47,815 bases of DNA from Bradyrhizobium genosp. SA-3. GTDB lineage: Bacteria > Pseudomonadota > Alphaproteobacteria > Rhizobiales > Xanthobacteraceae. The DNA is taken from positions 1 through 47,815 of the forward strand of contig NZ_PSRT01000065.1 of assembly GCF_004212635.1 (NCBI RefSeq), in the 5' to 3' direction. This document shows positions 26,879 to 35,384 of this stretch, in pieces. The notes under the pieces are model-generated. The model had not been told where the DNA came from. It worked only from the letters and a program-made list of their open reading frames with translations, and searched no databases. Every line of letters starts with the position of its first letter. Position 1 is the stretch's first letter. The position numbers and the translations under genes were made by a program.

Positions 26879-26990
26879 GTAGGGTGGGTTAGCGCAGCGT
26901 AACCCGCCAACGCCTCTCGCCGCGGATGCAGAAACGGTGGGTTACGCCAGCGGACTGCGCTTCGCGCAGCCGCGTGCTAACCCACCCTAC
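26879..26990. repeat. Dispersed palindromic repeat
   Basis: Outer arms GTAGGGTGGGTTAGC (26879-26893) and GCTAACCCACCCTAC (26976-26990) are a perfect inverted repeat; inner copies of AGCGTAACCC and GGGTTACG add a second fold. It fills the gap between the M20 peptidase and the enolase-superfamily gene. Confidence 0.8.
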
Positions 26991-27013
26991 GAAACAAAAA
27001 ACAGGGAGGCCGC

Positions 27014-28102
27014 ATGCCGCGCATCGCAACGACCGAGACCGGGCTCTACCGGATCCCCCTCCCCATCACGCTCTCCGACTCCACCCATGGCGAGATCGCC
27101 GCGTTCGAGCTGATCACCTGCCGCATCCGTGATGCCGACGGCGCCGAGGGCGTCGGCTACACCTACACTGTCGGGCGCAACGGCGGCGCCGTGGCCGACA
27201 TCCTCACGCGCGAGATCCCCGCACTGATCGAGGGACGCGAGGCCGATGACACCGAAGCGATCTGGCATCACCTCTGGTGGGCGCTGCATTATGGCGGCCG
27301 CGGCGGGCCGGTGGTGCTGGCGCTCTCCGCGCTCGACATCGCGCTGTGGGACCTGAAGGCGCGGCGTGCGAAGCTGCCACTGTTCCGCCTGCTCGGCGGT
27401 TTCGACGCGGCCGTGCCGTGCTATGCCGGCGGCATCGACCTCGATCTGTCCGTCGATGCGCTGCTCAAGCAGACCGACGGCAATCTCGCCAAGGGATTTC
27501 GCGCCATCAAGATGAAGGTCGGCCGGCCCGACCTGAAATCCGACGTCGCGCGTGTCTCCGCGATGCGGCAGCATGTCGGCGACGGTTTTCCGCTGATGGC
27601 GGATGCCAACATGAAATGGACCGTCGAGGAGGCCATCCGCGCCGCGCGTGCTTTCGTTCCCTACGATCTCACCTGGCTAGAGGAGCCGATCATCCCCGAT
27701 GACGTCGCAGGCCACGCGCGGATCATGCAGGCCGGCGGCGTGCCGATCGCGGCCGGCGAGAATCTGCACTCGCTGTGGGAGTTCAAGAACTACATCGCTT
27801 CAGGCGCGGTGTCCTATCCCGAGCCCGACGTCACCAATTGCGGCGGCGTGAGTGCGTTCATGAAGATCGCGCGGCTGGCCGAGGCCTTCAACCTGCCCGT
27901 CACCAGCCACGGTGCGCACGACATCACCGTGCACCTGCTCGCGGCCTGCCCGAACCGCTCCTATCTGGAGGCGCATGGTTTCGGGCTGGACAAATATATC
28001 GAGCATCCGCTGTTGCTGAAGGACGGGCTTGCGCTGGCGCCGGACCGGCCCGGCCACGGCATCGGTTTTGACTGGAAGGGGCTGGCGAAGCTGGCGGGGT
28101 AG
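27014..28102 (+). CDS. Mandelate racemase/muconate lactonizing enzyme family protein
   Basis: 362 residues, enolase superfamily. The capping N-terminal domain is followed by the barrel with KMKVG (KxK base), DANMKW, LEEPI, AGEN (three acidic Mg ligands D, E, E), PEPDV and SHGAHD (Asp-His base pair) and a late LEAHGF. This is the mandelate-racemase subgroup: abstraction of a proton alpha to a carboxylate, so racemisation or dehydration of a hydroxy acid or sugar acid. The substrate is not predictable here. Next to two M20 hydrolases, it could work on an amino-acid or acyl derivative, but that is only context. Confidence 0.88.
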   Translation: MPRIATTETGLYRIPLPITLSDSTHGEIAAFELITCRIRDADGAEGVGYTYTVGRNGGAVADILTREIPALIEGREADDTEAIWHHLWWALHYGGRGGPVVLALSALDIALWDLKARRAKLPLFRLLGGFDAAVPCYAGGIDLDLSVDALLKQTDGNLAKGFRAIKMKVGRPDLKSDVARVSAMRQHVGDGFPLMADANMKWTVEEAIRAARAFVPYDLTWLEEPIIPDDVAGHARIMQAGGVPIAAGENLHSLWEFKNYIASGAVSYPEPDVTNCGGVSAFMKIARLAEAFNLPVTSHGAHDITVHLLAACPNRSYLEAHGFGLDKYIEHPLLLKDGLALAPDRPGHGIGFDWKGLAKLAG

Positions 28103-28158
28103 CCTTGCTGCACGCGAGGCATTCCGAGACGCTGGATGCGGCGGGCGCATATTCGGCT

Positions 28159-29346
28159 ATGGTTTCGGCAACCGACACCCTGCGAAAGACACCCATCTTG
28201 ACACCCGAGCTGCACCAGAAACTGACCGCGTGGCGCCAGCACCTGCATGCGCATCCCGAATTGTCCCTCCAGGAGAAGGCCACCTCCGCCTTCGTGCAGG
28301 ACAGGCTCACCGAGCTCGGCATTCCCTTCGTGGCAGGCATCGGCGGGCACGGCATCGTCGCGACCTTGATGCGCGGGCATGCGCAGAGGCGCGTCGGCCT
28401 GCGCGCCGACATGGATGCGCTGCCGATCACCGAGGACACCGGCCTGCCCTACGCCTCGACGACGCCTGGCGTGATGCATGCCTGCGGCCATGACGGGCAC
28501 ACCGCCTCGCTGCTCGGCGCAGCAGCACTGCTCGCCGCCGACACCGATTGGAGCGGCACGGTCGATTTCATCTTCCAGCCGGCCGAGGAAGGCTTTGGCG
28601 GCTCGCGCGCGATGGTCGCGGCCGGGCTGTTCGACCGCTTTCCGATGGAACGGGTGTTCGGCTTTCACAACTGGCCGGGCCTTGCCGCCGGCACCATCGC
28701 GGTCCATGACGGCGTCGTCATGGCCTCCGGCGGGCGCATCACCATCACCATCGAGGGCCATGCCGGGCATGCCGGCATGCCGCATCTGACGCGCGATCCG
28801 GTGATGGCGGCCGGCCATTTGATCGTGGCGCTGCAATCGATCGTCTCGCGCGGCGTCGATCCGCTCGACACCGCCGTGCTCTCGCTGTGCACGATCGAAG
28901 GCGGCACCGCGCCGAACCAGATCGCCGGACGCGTCGTGATCCGCGGCACGCTGCGGTACCACCGCGACGCGATCAAGGACACCATCCTCGACGGGATCGA
29001 GCGCACATGCGCCGGGATTGCGACGAGCTTCGGTGTCAAGGTCACGCCCGAGATCGTCTGGGGTGTCGGCGTGGTCATCAACACGCCGGCGGAAGCGGGC
29101 CTCGCCCGCATCGCCGCGGAGAAGGTGCAGGCTCCCGTGCGACGCGACCTCGCGCCCAGCATGGCCGGCGAGGATTTTGCGTTCTACCTCCAGCAGCGGC
29201 CGGGCGCCTTCGTCTGGATCGGCAATGGGGACTTGCGCGACGGCGCGGAGCTGCACGGCCCGCGCTATGATTTCAACGACGCGATCCTCCCGGTCGCGTC
29301 CAGCTGGATGGCCGAGGTCGCCAAGACCGCGCTGGCGTCGAACTAG
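28159..29346 (+). CDS. M20 family amidohydrolase (hippurate/IAA-amino acid hydrolase type)
   Basis: 395 residues from ATG 28159 (a TTG at 28105 would give 18 more residues; neither has a strong ribosome site). Motifs: LRADMDALPI, MHACGHDGHTA (Cys, His ligands), PAEEGFGG (catalytic Glu pair), HNWPG and MAGEDFAFY, all typical of the M20D amidohydrolases that cleave N-acyl amino acids. The metal is Mn or Zn by family. It begins 56 bases after the enolase-superfamily gene on the same strand and is convergent with a small hypothetical gene. Confidence 0.9.
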   Translation: MVSATDTLRKTPILTPELHQKLTAWRQHLHAHPELSLQEKATSAFVQDRLTELGIPFVAGIGGHGIVATLMRGHAQRRVGLRADMDALPITEDTGLPYASTTPGVMHACGHDGHTASLLGAAALLAADTDWSGTVDFIFQPAEEGFGGSRAMVAAGLFDRFPMERVFGFHNWPGLAAGTIAVHDGVVMASGGRITITIEGHAGHAGMPHLTRDPVMAAGHLIVALQSIVSRGVDPLDTAVLSLCTIEGGTAPNQIAGRVVIRGTLRYHRDAIKDTILDGIERTCAGIATSFGVKVTPEIVWGVGVVINTPAEAGLARIAAEKVQAPVRRDLAPSMAGEDFAFYLQQRPGAFVWIGNGDLRDGAELHGPRYDFNDAILPVASSWMAEVAKTALASN

Positions 29347-29352
29347 GCCTGC

Positions 29353-29568
29353 TCAGGATATCTCGCGCGGCAGCTTCCAATCCGGCCGCGGCTCGCAAAC
29401 CTCGTCCACCCGCTTGACGTGATAGCCGGCAGGCAGAATCCGGCCGCCCTCCTCGTCCGCGACGGGAACGTCGGTCACCAGTCCCTCGATCAAGGCGGCT
29501 TCCCACACCTCTTTCTCGGTCGGAAAGGGACTGCCGATCTGCTTGTTGCCTTCGAACAGCGCGTACAT
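29353..29568 (-). CDS. Small conserved hypothetical protein
   Basis: 71 residues beginning MYALFEGNKQIGSPFPTEKE and ending with RPDWKLPREIS. It reads as a compact mixed alpha/beta protein without Cys clusters, except one Cys near the end, and without a signal peptide. Codon usage fits the surroundings. I have no function for it; similar short proteins are annotated as hypothetical in bradyrhizobia. It is convergent with the M20 amidohydrolase gene at a distance of six bases. Confidence 0.68.
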   Translation of the reverse strand: MYALFEGNKQIGSPFPTEKEVWEAALIEGLVTDVPVADEEGGRILPAGYHVKRVDEVCEPRPDWKLPREIS

Positions 29569-29589
29569 CGGTTCCGGTCCTGCGTTGGC

Positions 29590-29613
29590 TAGAGCATTAT
29601 CGAAAACGCTCTA
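29590..29613. repeat. Short copy of a dispersed palindrome
   Basis: TAGAGC followed by a short interior and GAAAACGCTCTA. It has the end arms of the longer palindrome seen at 35294-35345, apparently deleted in the middle. It sits between two divergent genes. Confidence 0.5.
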
Positions 29614-29683
29614 AGTTCACGAGCAACGTATCGGCCGCACGGACGTTCCCTTCCGGCAAATGGCAACGGATGGCACGTAAAAG

Positions 29684-30406
29684 ATGGCGCGCGTTCTGGT
29701 CGGCACCTCCGGCTGGCATTACGCCTCCTGGCGAGGCCCGTTCTTTCCCGAGGGTGTGACGCTGAAAGAGCAGCTGCGCTACTACGCCGGACAGTTCGAC
29801 ACCACCGAGCTGAATGGCGTGTTCTACCGCACGCCGACGCCGGAAGCGGTGAAAGGGTGGCGGGAGCAGACCGGCCGCGATTTCGTCTTCGCCTGGAAGG
29901 CGTCGAAATTCATCACGCACTGGAAGCGCCTTTCGGGCCGCTCCGTCAACAGCCTCGAGCTGCTGGAGGATCGCATCTCACGGCTGGGCGGCAAGGCCGG
30001 CCCGATCCTGTTCCAGCTCCCGCCGCAATTCGAGGCGGACGCCGACCGCCTCGCCACCTTCTTCAAGCTGTTGTCCAGGAAGCGGCGTTACAGCTTCGAA
30101 TTCCGTCATCCAAGCTGGTATCAGCCGCGCATTCTGCGAATGCTGGCCGACGAGAACATCTCGCTGTGCCTGTCCGATCATCACGATGCGCCGGCACCAT
30201 GGAAGCGCACCGCGGATTTCGTCTATGTACGCGGACACGGGCCGAGTGGGCGCTATCACGGGCACTATACCAAAGCCACGCTCGCGCAATGGGCGCGGCG
30301 TATCATGTCGTGGAAGCGGCAGGGCTGCGACGTCTATGTCTATTTCGACAACGACCAGAAGAGCGCGGCGCCGGCCGATGCGCGGGCGTTGAAACAGCTG
30401 CTGTAA
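29684..30406 (+). CDS. DUF72 domain-containing protein
   Basis: 240 residues, TIM-barrel-like DUF72 (YecE) family: VGTSGWHYASWRGPFFPEG at the start, ELNGVFYRTPTPEAVKGW, FQLPPQF, FEFRHPSWY, YVRGHGPSGRYHG and YVYFDNDQKSAAPADA. The family is widespread and its biochemical role is unproven, although a link to endonuclease or repair has been suggested. No signal peptide. The ATG at 29684 begins directly with the family's first beta strand. It is a single gene, divergent from the small hypothetical gene. Confidence 0.88.
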   Translation: MARVLVGTSGWHYASWRGPFFPEGVTLKEQLRYYAGQFDTTELNGVFYRTPTPEAVKGWREQTGRDFVFAWKASKFITHWKRLSGRSVNSLELLEDRISRLGGKAGPILFQLPPQFEADADRLATFFKLLSRKRRYSFEFRHPSWYQPRILRMLADENISLCLSDHHDAPAPWKRTADFVYVRGHGPSGRYHGHYTKATLAQWARRIMSWKRQGCDVYVYFDNDQKSAAPADARALKQLL

Positions 30407-30513
30407 CGCGCGGTTCCCCGCCCTACGTGCCTCGCCCGTTCATCCCACGGTTGACGAAGATTGCTGGCGCTGCCGACGCTTGACGCAGGGCGCGCGCAAA
30501 GGTCTAACAACAA

Positions 30514-30532
30514 TTGTTCGCATTCCGAACAA
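30514..30532. promoter_or_regulatory. Palindromic operator candidate upstream of symporter
   Basis: Perfect inverted repeat TTGTTCG-CATTC-CGAACAA, 7-base arms and a 5-base spacer, 50 bases before the symporter ATG. Symmetry and spacing suit a dimeric repressor of GntR or IclR type, probably gating the symporter-sialidase-SDR unit. The regulator gene is not in the window. Confidence 0.55.
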
Positions 30533-30582
30533 TAGGGCGGGCTTACAACACCGCGTCCGCATCACCAGAGGAAACGTCAACG

Positions 30583-32019
30583 ATGCAAGCCATCCTCAAC
30601 GGCGAGAGCACGCTCATCATCACGATGATCGTCGCCTATATCGCCTTCACGTCCTGGCTCACGCTGAAACTGCGCAGCCGAACCAGCGACCAGTTCATGA
30701 CCGGCGCGCGCGCAATGCCGGCCGTCGTCGTCGGCGTGCTGATGATGTCCGAATTCGTTGGGGCCAAGTCGACCGTCGGCACGGCGCAGGAGGCGTTCCA
30801 ATCGGGCATCGCGGCAGGCTGGGCCGTGCTCGGCGCCTCGATCGGCTTCTTGCTGTTCGGGCTGTTGATGGTGAAGAAGCTCTACAATTCCGGCGAATAC
30901 ACCATCTCGGCCGCGATCGCGCAGAAATACGGCAAGTCGACCATGCTCACGGTATCGGTGATCATGATCTACGCCCTGCTGCTGGTGAATGTCGGCAATT
31001 ACGTCAGCGGGGCAGCCGCGATCGCCACGGCGCTACATGTCAGCCTGCCCGTTGCGATGTGCGTCATCGCCGTCGTCAGCACCTTCTATTACGTGTTCGG
31101 CGGGCTGAAGGGTGTCGCCTGGGTGACGATCCTGCACAGCGCCTTCAAGGTCGTCGGCATCCTCATCATCTTCGCGGTGGCGATGTCGCTGACCGGCGGG
31201 ATTGCGCCGATGCAGGCCAAACTGCCCGCCCACTATTTCAGCTGGGACGGCAAGATCGGCTTTGCGACCATCTTCGCTTGGACCTTCGGCACGGTCGGCG
31301 CGATCTTTTCGACGCAGTTCATTGTCCAGGCGATCTCCTCGACGCCAAGCGCCGACGACGCCCGCAAGGCGACCTTCTATGCCGCCGCGTTCTGCCTGCC
31401 GCTCGGCATCCTCCTCGCACTGATCGGTGTCGCCGCGAAATTCCTCTACCCTGATATGAACAGCCTCTACGCTCTGCCGGTGTTCCTCGAGAAGATGCCG
31501 CCGCTGGCCTCGGCCTTCGTGACCACCTCGCTCGTCGCCTCGATCTTCGTCAGCGTCTGCACGGTGGCGCTCGCGATCGCCTCGCTCGTGGTGCGCGACT
31601 TCTACGTTCCATACTGGAAGCCGACGCCGGAGCGCGAGCTGAAGATGACCCGCGTGTTCTCGGTGCTGATCGGCATCGTGCCGCTGGTCTTCGTCTTCTT
31701 CGTTCCGGAGATCCTCAAGCTGTCGTTCTTCACGCGCGCACTGCGCCTGTCGATCACGATGGTGGCGATGATGGGCTTCTATCTGCCGCTGTTTGCCAGC
31801 AACCGCGGCGCCACGGCCGGGCTGATCGGCGCGGCGGTGTCGACCACGGTCTGGTACCTGCTGGGCAACCCGTTCGGCATCGACAACATGTACGTCGCCG
31901 CCGTGACGCCGTTGGTCGTGATGGCGATCGAGCGCTTGGTGCTGAGCCGCTCGCCCACCGCCCCGGCGACGTCCCAGGCGGCGCAATCAAACGCCCTGAT
32001 GGAAAGGACCTCGACATGA
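30583..32019 (+). CDS. Sodium:solute symporter family protein
   Basis: 478 residues with about 13 predicted membrane helices, SSS family. Typical text includes the first helix IITMIVAYIAFTSWL, GVLMMSEFVGAKSTVGTAQEAF (unwound first helix near the sodium site), VFGGLKGVAWVTILHSAFKV (SSS signature region) and IFSTQFIVQAISS. The likely function is sodium-coupled uptake of a sugar, sialic-acid-like or carboxylate compound; the substrate is not decided. GAGGAAA before ATG 30583 fixes the start. It overlaps the next gene by ATGA (32016-32019), so uptake and the sialidase-fold protein are made together. Confidence 0.88.
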   Translation: MQAILNGESTLIITMIVAYIAFTSWLTLKLRSRTSDQFMTGARAMPAVVVGVLMMSEFVGAKSTVGTAQEAFQSGIAAGWAVLGASIGFLLFGLLMVKKLYNSGEYTISAAIAQKYGKSTMLTVSVIMIYALLLVNVGNYVSGAAAIATALHVSLPVAMCVIAVVSTFYYVFGGLKGVAWVTILHSAFKVVGILIIFAVAMSLTGGIAPMQAKLPAHYFSWDGKIGFATIFAWTFGTVGAIFSTQFIVQAISSTPSADDARKATFYAAAFCLPLGILLALIGVAAKFLYPDMNSLYALPVFLEKMPPLASAFVTTSLVASIFVSVCTVALAIASLVVRDFYVPYWKPTPERELKMTRVFSVLIGIVPLVFVFFVPEILKLSFFTRALRLSITMVAMMGFYLPLFASNRGATAGLIGAAVSTTVWYLLGNPFGIDNMYVAAVTPLVVMAIERLVLSRSPTAPATSQAAQSNALMERTST

Positions 32020-33209
32020 TCGCCGACATGGAGATCGTCGCCGACGGCGTCGTCCGCCCGGTGGCCGATGATCCCGAGCGGTTCGACGCCTTCATTCCCT
32101 CGCCTTGCGTGCAGAACCACGCCGCCAATCTCATGCCGCTCGCGGGCGGCGATCTGGCTTGCGTCTGGTTCGGCGGCACGCAGGAGGGCATGTCGGATAT
32201 CTCCATCTACTTTTCACGCCTACCCCGTGGCGCGACACAGTGGTCGCCGGCCGAAAAGCTCTCCGATGACAAGGGACGTTCGGAGCAGAACCCGGTGCTG
32301 TTTCCCGCTCCCGACGGCACGCTGTGGCTGATGTGGACGGCTCAGCTCGCCGGAAACCAGGACACCGCGCTGATCCGCCGCCGTCTCTCGCGTGACAATG
32401 GCAAGAGCTGGGGCCCGATCGAGACGCTGTTCCCGGAGCAGCGCGGCCGCGGCACCTTCATTCGCCAGCCGGTCGTCGTGCTCGACAATGGCGACTGGCT
32501 GCTGCCCGTGTTCTATTGCCACAGCACGCCGGGCCGGAAATGGAACGGCGACGAGGACACCAGCGCGGTGAAGATCTCGTCGGATGCCGGCGCGACCTGG
32601 CGGGACGTCGACGTCCCCGGCAGCCGCGGCTGCGTGCATATGTGCATCGCGCGCCTCGACGACGGCCCGCTGCTCGCGCTGTATCGCAGCCGCTGGGCCG
32701 ACAACATCTATCAGAGCAGGTCCGCGGATCACGGCCGCACCTGGTCGGCGCCGGTTGCGACCGCGCTTCCCAACAACAATTCATCTATCCAGTTTACGCG
32801 GCTCGTGAACGGCCATCTCGCACTCGTGTTCAACGACTCGAGCGCCAGTGACGCAACCGGGCGTCGGCTCTCGCTCTATGACGAAATCGAAGATGATCTG
32901 CCACCGGTTCTCGCCGCCGACGGCAGCACGGCGAACGGACGCACCGCATTCTGGGGCGCGCCGCGGGCACCGATGACGCTGGCGGTCTCGGCCGACGGTG
33001 GACGGAGCTGGACCAGGCGCAACGTCGAGACCGGCGACGGCTATTGCATGACCAACAATTCGCGCGAGCAAAGCAATCGCGAGCTGTCCTACCCGTCCGT
33101 CAAGCAGACCGCCGATGGCGCGCTCCACATGGCGTTCACCTTCCACCGCCGCGCCATCAAATATGTACGCGTGACCGAACCATGGGTGACGCGCGCCGCC
33201 CGGGGCTGA
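32016..33209 (+). CDS. Sialidase-fold (BNR-repeat) protein, no signal peptide
   Basis: 397 residues, six-bladed propeller of the BNR/sialidase type (PF13088-like). Asp-box or similar repeats can be seen: SRDNGKSWGP, SSDAGATWRDV, SADHGRTWSAP, SADGGRSWTRR. Other family text: PVLFPAPDGTLWLMWTAQ and FIRQPVVVLDNGDWLLP. It lacks a signal peptide, unlike most exo-sialidases, so it would act in the cytoplasm on the substrate taken up by the coupled symporter. Hydrolysis of a sialic-acid-like or uronic acid glycoside is possible; this group may also be lyases. The Arg triad of true sialidases was not confirmed. Confidence 0.78.
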   Translation: MIADMEIVADGVVRPVADDPERFDAFIPSPCVQNHAANLMPLAGGDLACVWFGGTQEGMSDISIYFSRLPRGATQWSPAEKLSDDKGRSEQNPVLFPAPDGTLWLMWTAQLAGNQDTALIRRRLSRDNGKSWGPIETLFPEQRGRGTFIRQPVVVLDNGDWLLPVFYCHSTPGRKWNGDEDTSAVKISSDAGATWRDVDVPGSRGCVHMCIARLDDGPLLALYRSRWADNIYQSRSADHGRTWSAPVATALPNNNSSIQFTRLVNGHLALVFNDSSASDATGRRLSLYDEIEDDLPPVLAADGSTANGRTAFWGAPRAPMTLAVSADGGRSWTRRNVETGDGYCMTNNSREQSNRELSYPSVKQTADGALHMAFTFHRRAIKYVRVTEPWVTRAARG

Positions 33210-33210
33210 G

Positions 33211-33894
33211 ATGATGCACATGAGGCCTCACGCCCTCGTCACCGGTGCCAGTTCGGGGATCGGCGCTGCGATCGTCGAGCGGCTGCTGCGCGACGGCTGG
33301 CGCGTCACCGGGATCAGCCGGCGACCCGGACCGTGCGAGCATCCGGCCTTCGATCATGTGTCGCTCGACCTTGCCGACGTCGAGGCCATCGCGGACGCCG
33401 TCGCGGGCATCGCGCCGACCGCACTGGTTCATGCCGCCGGCATGCTGAGGGTCGGTCAGCTCGGATCGCTCGACCACGAGGAGGGAGCGGCGATGTGGCG
33501 GCTGCATGTCGAGGTTGCCGAGCGTCTCGCCGACGCGCTGGCACCGCGCCTTCCACTGGGCGGGCGCATCGTCTTCATCGGCAGCCGCACCGCATCGGGT
33601 GCGTCCGGCCGCGGGCAATATGCCGCAACGAAGGCGGCGCTGATCGCGCTGGCCCGGTCCTGGGCAATCGAGCTCGCACCTCGCGGTATCACCGTCAATG
33701 TCGTTGCGCCGGCTGCGACCGAGACGCCGATGTTGAAGGATCCCTCGCGCGCCGATGTCGCGCCAAAACTGCCGCCAATCGGCCGTTACATCCGCCCCGA
33801 GGAAGTTGCCGGCGCAGTCGCCTTCCTGCTCTCGGCGGAAGCCGCCGCCATCACCGGACAGCAGCTGGTCATCTGCGGCGGCAGCTCGCTTTGA
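33211..33894 (+). CDS. SDR family oxidoreductase
   Basis: 227 residues, short for the family. The nucleotide-binding motif is TGASSGIGAA, the usual NNAG is HAAG, and the catalytic pair is Tyr and Lys in QYAATKAAL with Ser in FIGSRTASG. The C-terminal GQQLVICGGSSL is typical. Third gene of the symporter unit, starting one base after the sialidase-fold stop, so it probably oxidises or reduces a product of the imported compound. Start: ATG 33211; an in-frame ATG three codons on is also possible. Confidence 0.87.
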   Translation: MMHMRPHALVTGASSGIGAAIVERLLRDGWRVTGISRRPGPCEHPAFDHVSLDLADVEAIADAVAGIAPTALVHAAGMLRVGQLGSLDHEEGAAMWRLHVEVAERLADALAPRLPLGGRIVFIGSRTASGASGRGQYAATKAALIALARSWAIELAPRGITVNVVAPAATETPMLKDPSRADVAPKLPPIGRYIRPEEVAGAVAFLLSAEAAAITGQQLVICGGSSL

Positions 33895-33927
33895 ATGCTC
33901 GCCATCCCGGAGCTTGCAGCATGATAG

Positions 33928-35115
33928 CTAGATGATGCCGCCTTGCCGGAGCGCCGCGATCGCGGCCTCGTCGTAGCCGAGCTCAGTCAGGACGAGATCG
34001 GTGTGCTCGCCAAGGGTCGGCGGGCGCGTTGCGATGTCACCCGGCGTCTCCGACAGCCGCACGGCGGCGCGGGCGACCGGCGCCGGTTTCGGCAGGCCGG
34101 GATAGTCGACGTCCTGCATGAAGCCGGCGGCACGGATGTGCGGATGGTCCAGCGCCTGCTGCGGGCTGAGGACAGGTCCGGTCGGAATCATCGCTCGTCC
34201 CAGCGTGTCGACCGCCTCCTGCGTGGTGCGCTCGGCGCACCAGCGCGCCATCCGCTCGCTGATGATGGGGCCGTTGTTGCCGCGGCTGATGTCGTCGGCA
34301 AAGCGCGGATCGTTCAGCCACTGCTCTTCCTCGCCCATCAGCCTCGCCCAGCGCTTGAACAGCGGATGACCGGTGACCTGGCACAGCACCCAGCCGTCTT
34401 TGGTGCGGTAGATGTCGGCTGGAGCCGCGGTCTGGCCGAGATTGCCCGTCGGCACGCGGTTGACGTTGATGACCGCCTGCTCGATCAGCGTGGCGTTGGT
34501 GAAGGACAAGGCGGTTGCGAGCAGCGCGCCCTCGACGACCTGCCCGCGCCCGGATTTGCCGCGCTCGATCAGCGCGGCGAGCGTTCCGAACGCACAGTGC
34601 AGCGCCGTGCCGAAATCGACCCAGTTCACCGCGGCCCGGTACGGCGGATCGCCCGCGCCCGTCATGTACACCGAGCCCGACATCACCTGCCCGACGCCGT
34701 CGAAGCCGACGCGGTCGGACCAGGGCCCCGGCCCGCCGAACGCGGTTGCCGTCGTCAGGATGATGTCGGGCTTGATCGCCTTCAAGGACTCGTAATCGAG
34801 CTTCATCGCGCGCAGCGTCTGCGGCGGCAGATTGGCGACGACCACGTCCGCGGTGGCAACCAGGCGGCGCATCACCTCCTGCCCCTCCGCCTTCATCGGA
34901 TCGAGCGTGATGCACTTCTTGTTGCGGTTGACCTGGAGAAACAGCGCGCCTTCGCCATCTTCGCCCACCGGCGCCACGAAGCGATCCTCGCTGCCGTCGC
35001 GCTTTTCGACGCGAATGACCTCGGCGCCGAATTCGGCCAGCAAGGTCGCGCAATAGGGACCTGCGATATAGCGCCCGAAATCGAGAACGCGGACGCCGTC
35101 CAGAACTCCTCCCAT
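33928..35115 (-). CDS. CaiB/BaiF family CoA-transferase
   Basis: 395 residues, class III CoA-transferase. N-terminal LDGVRVLDFGRYIAGPYCAT and AEFGAEVIRVEKRDGSEDR, then NRNKKCITLDPMKAEGQEVM, and a candidate catalytic Asp in the NWVDFGTALHCAFGTLAA region. The C-terminus has PPTLGEHTDLVLTELGYDE. It transfers CoA between acyl-CoA and a carboxylate; the substrate is unknown. The ATG at 35115 with GGGAAGGG upstream is preferred over the longer open frame (to 35397). It is convergent with the symporter operon, so a functional link is not implied. Confidence 0.9.
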   Translation of the reverse strand: MGGVLDGVRVLDFGRYIAGPYCATLLAEFGAEVIRVEKRDGSEDRFVAPVGEDGEGALFLQVNRNKKCITLDPMKAEGQEVMRRLVATADVVVANLPPQTLRAMKLDYESLKAIKPDIILTTATAFGGPGPWSDRVGFDGVGQVMSGSVYMTGAGDPPYRAAVNWVDFGTALHCAFGTLAALIERGKSGRGQVVEGALLATALSFTNATLIEQAVINVNRVPTGNLGQTAAPADIYRTKDGWVLCQVTGHPLFKRWARLMGEEEQWLNDPRFADDISRGNNGPIISERMARWCAERTTQEAVDTLGRAMIPTGPVLSPQQALDHPHIRAAGFMQDVDYPGLPKPAPVARAAVRLSETPGDIATRPPTLGEHTDLVLTELGYDEAAIAALRQGGII

Positions 35116-35240
35116 CGATCCCTTCCCCAATGTTTTCGCCAGATTACAGGGACTGCACGCTGCAGCAAGGCGGCAATGGACATGATGCCCAGCCAGCGAG
35201 ATGTGAACGGCGACCAGTTTCGGCGGACGGAAATTCTGCT

Positions 35241-35345
35241 CTAGAGCTTCGGTTTCTGATTGAATCAGAACCGAAGCTCTAGATTCCTGTTTTGACGCGT
35301 TTTCTTCACGCGAACCGGTCTCCACTTCGCTCGAAAACGCTCTAA
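35241..35345. repeat. Two dispersed palindromic repeats
   Basis: The first hairpin (35241-35282) pairs CTAGAGCTTCGGTT with AACCGAAGCTCTAG. The second (about 35294-35345, read on the minus strand) starts TAGAGCGTTTTCGAGCG and ends GAAAACGCGTC, a text I recognise as a common intergenic palindrome of bradyrhizobia and rhizobia. They lie between the divergent CoA-transferase and VOC genes. Confidence 0.75.
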
Positions 35346-35384
35346 TATGAGCCCCATCGGTCCCCCAGCCAGAAGCCCACATCC

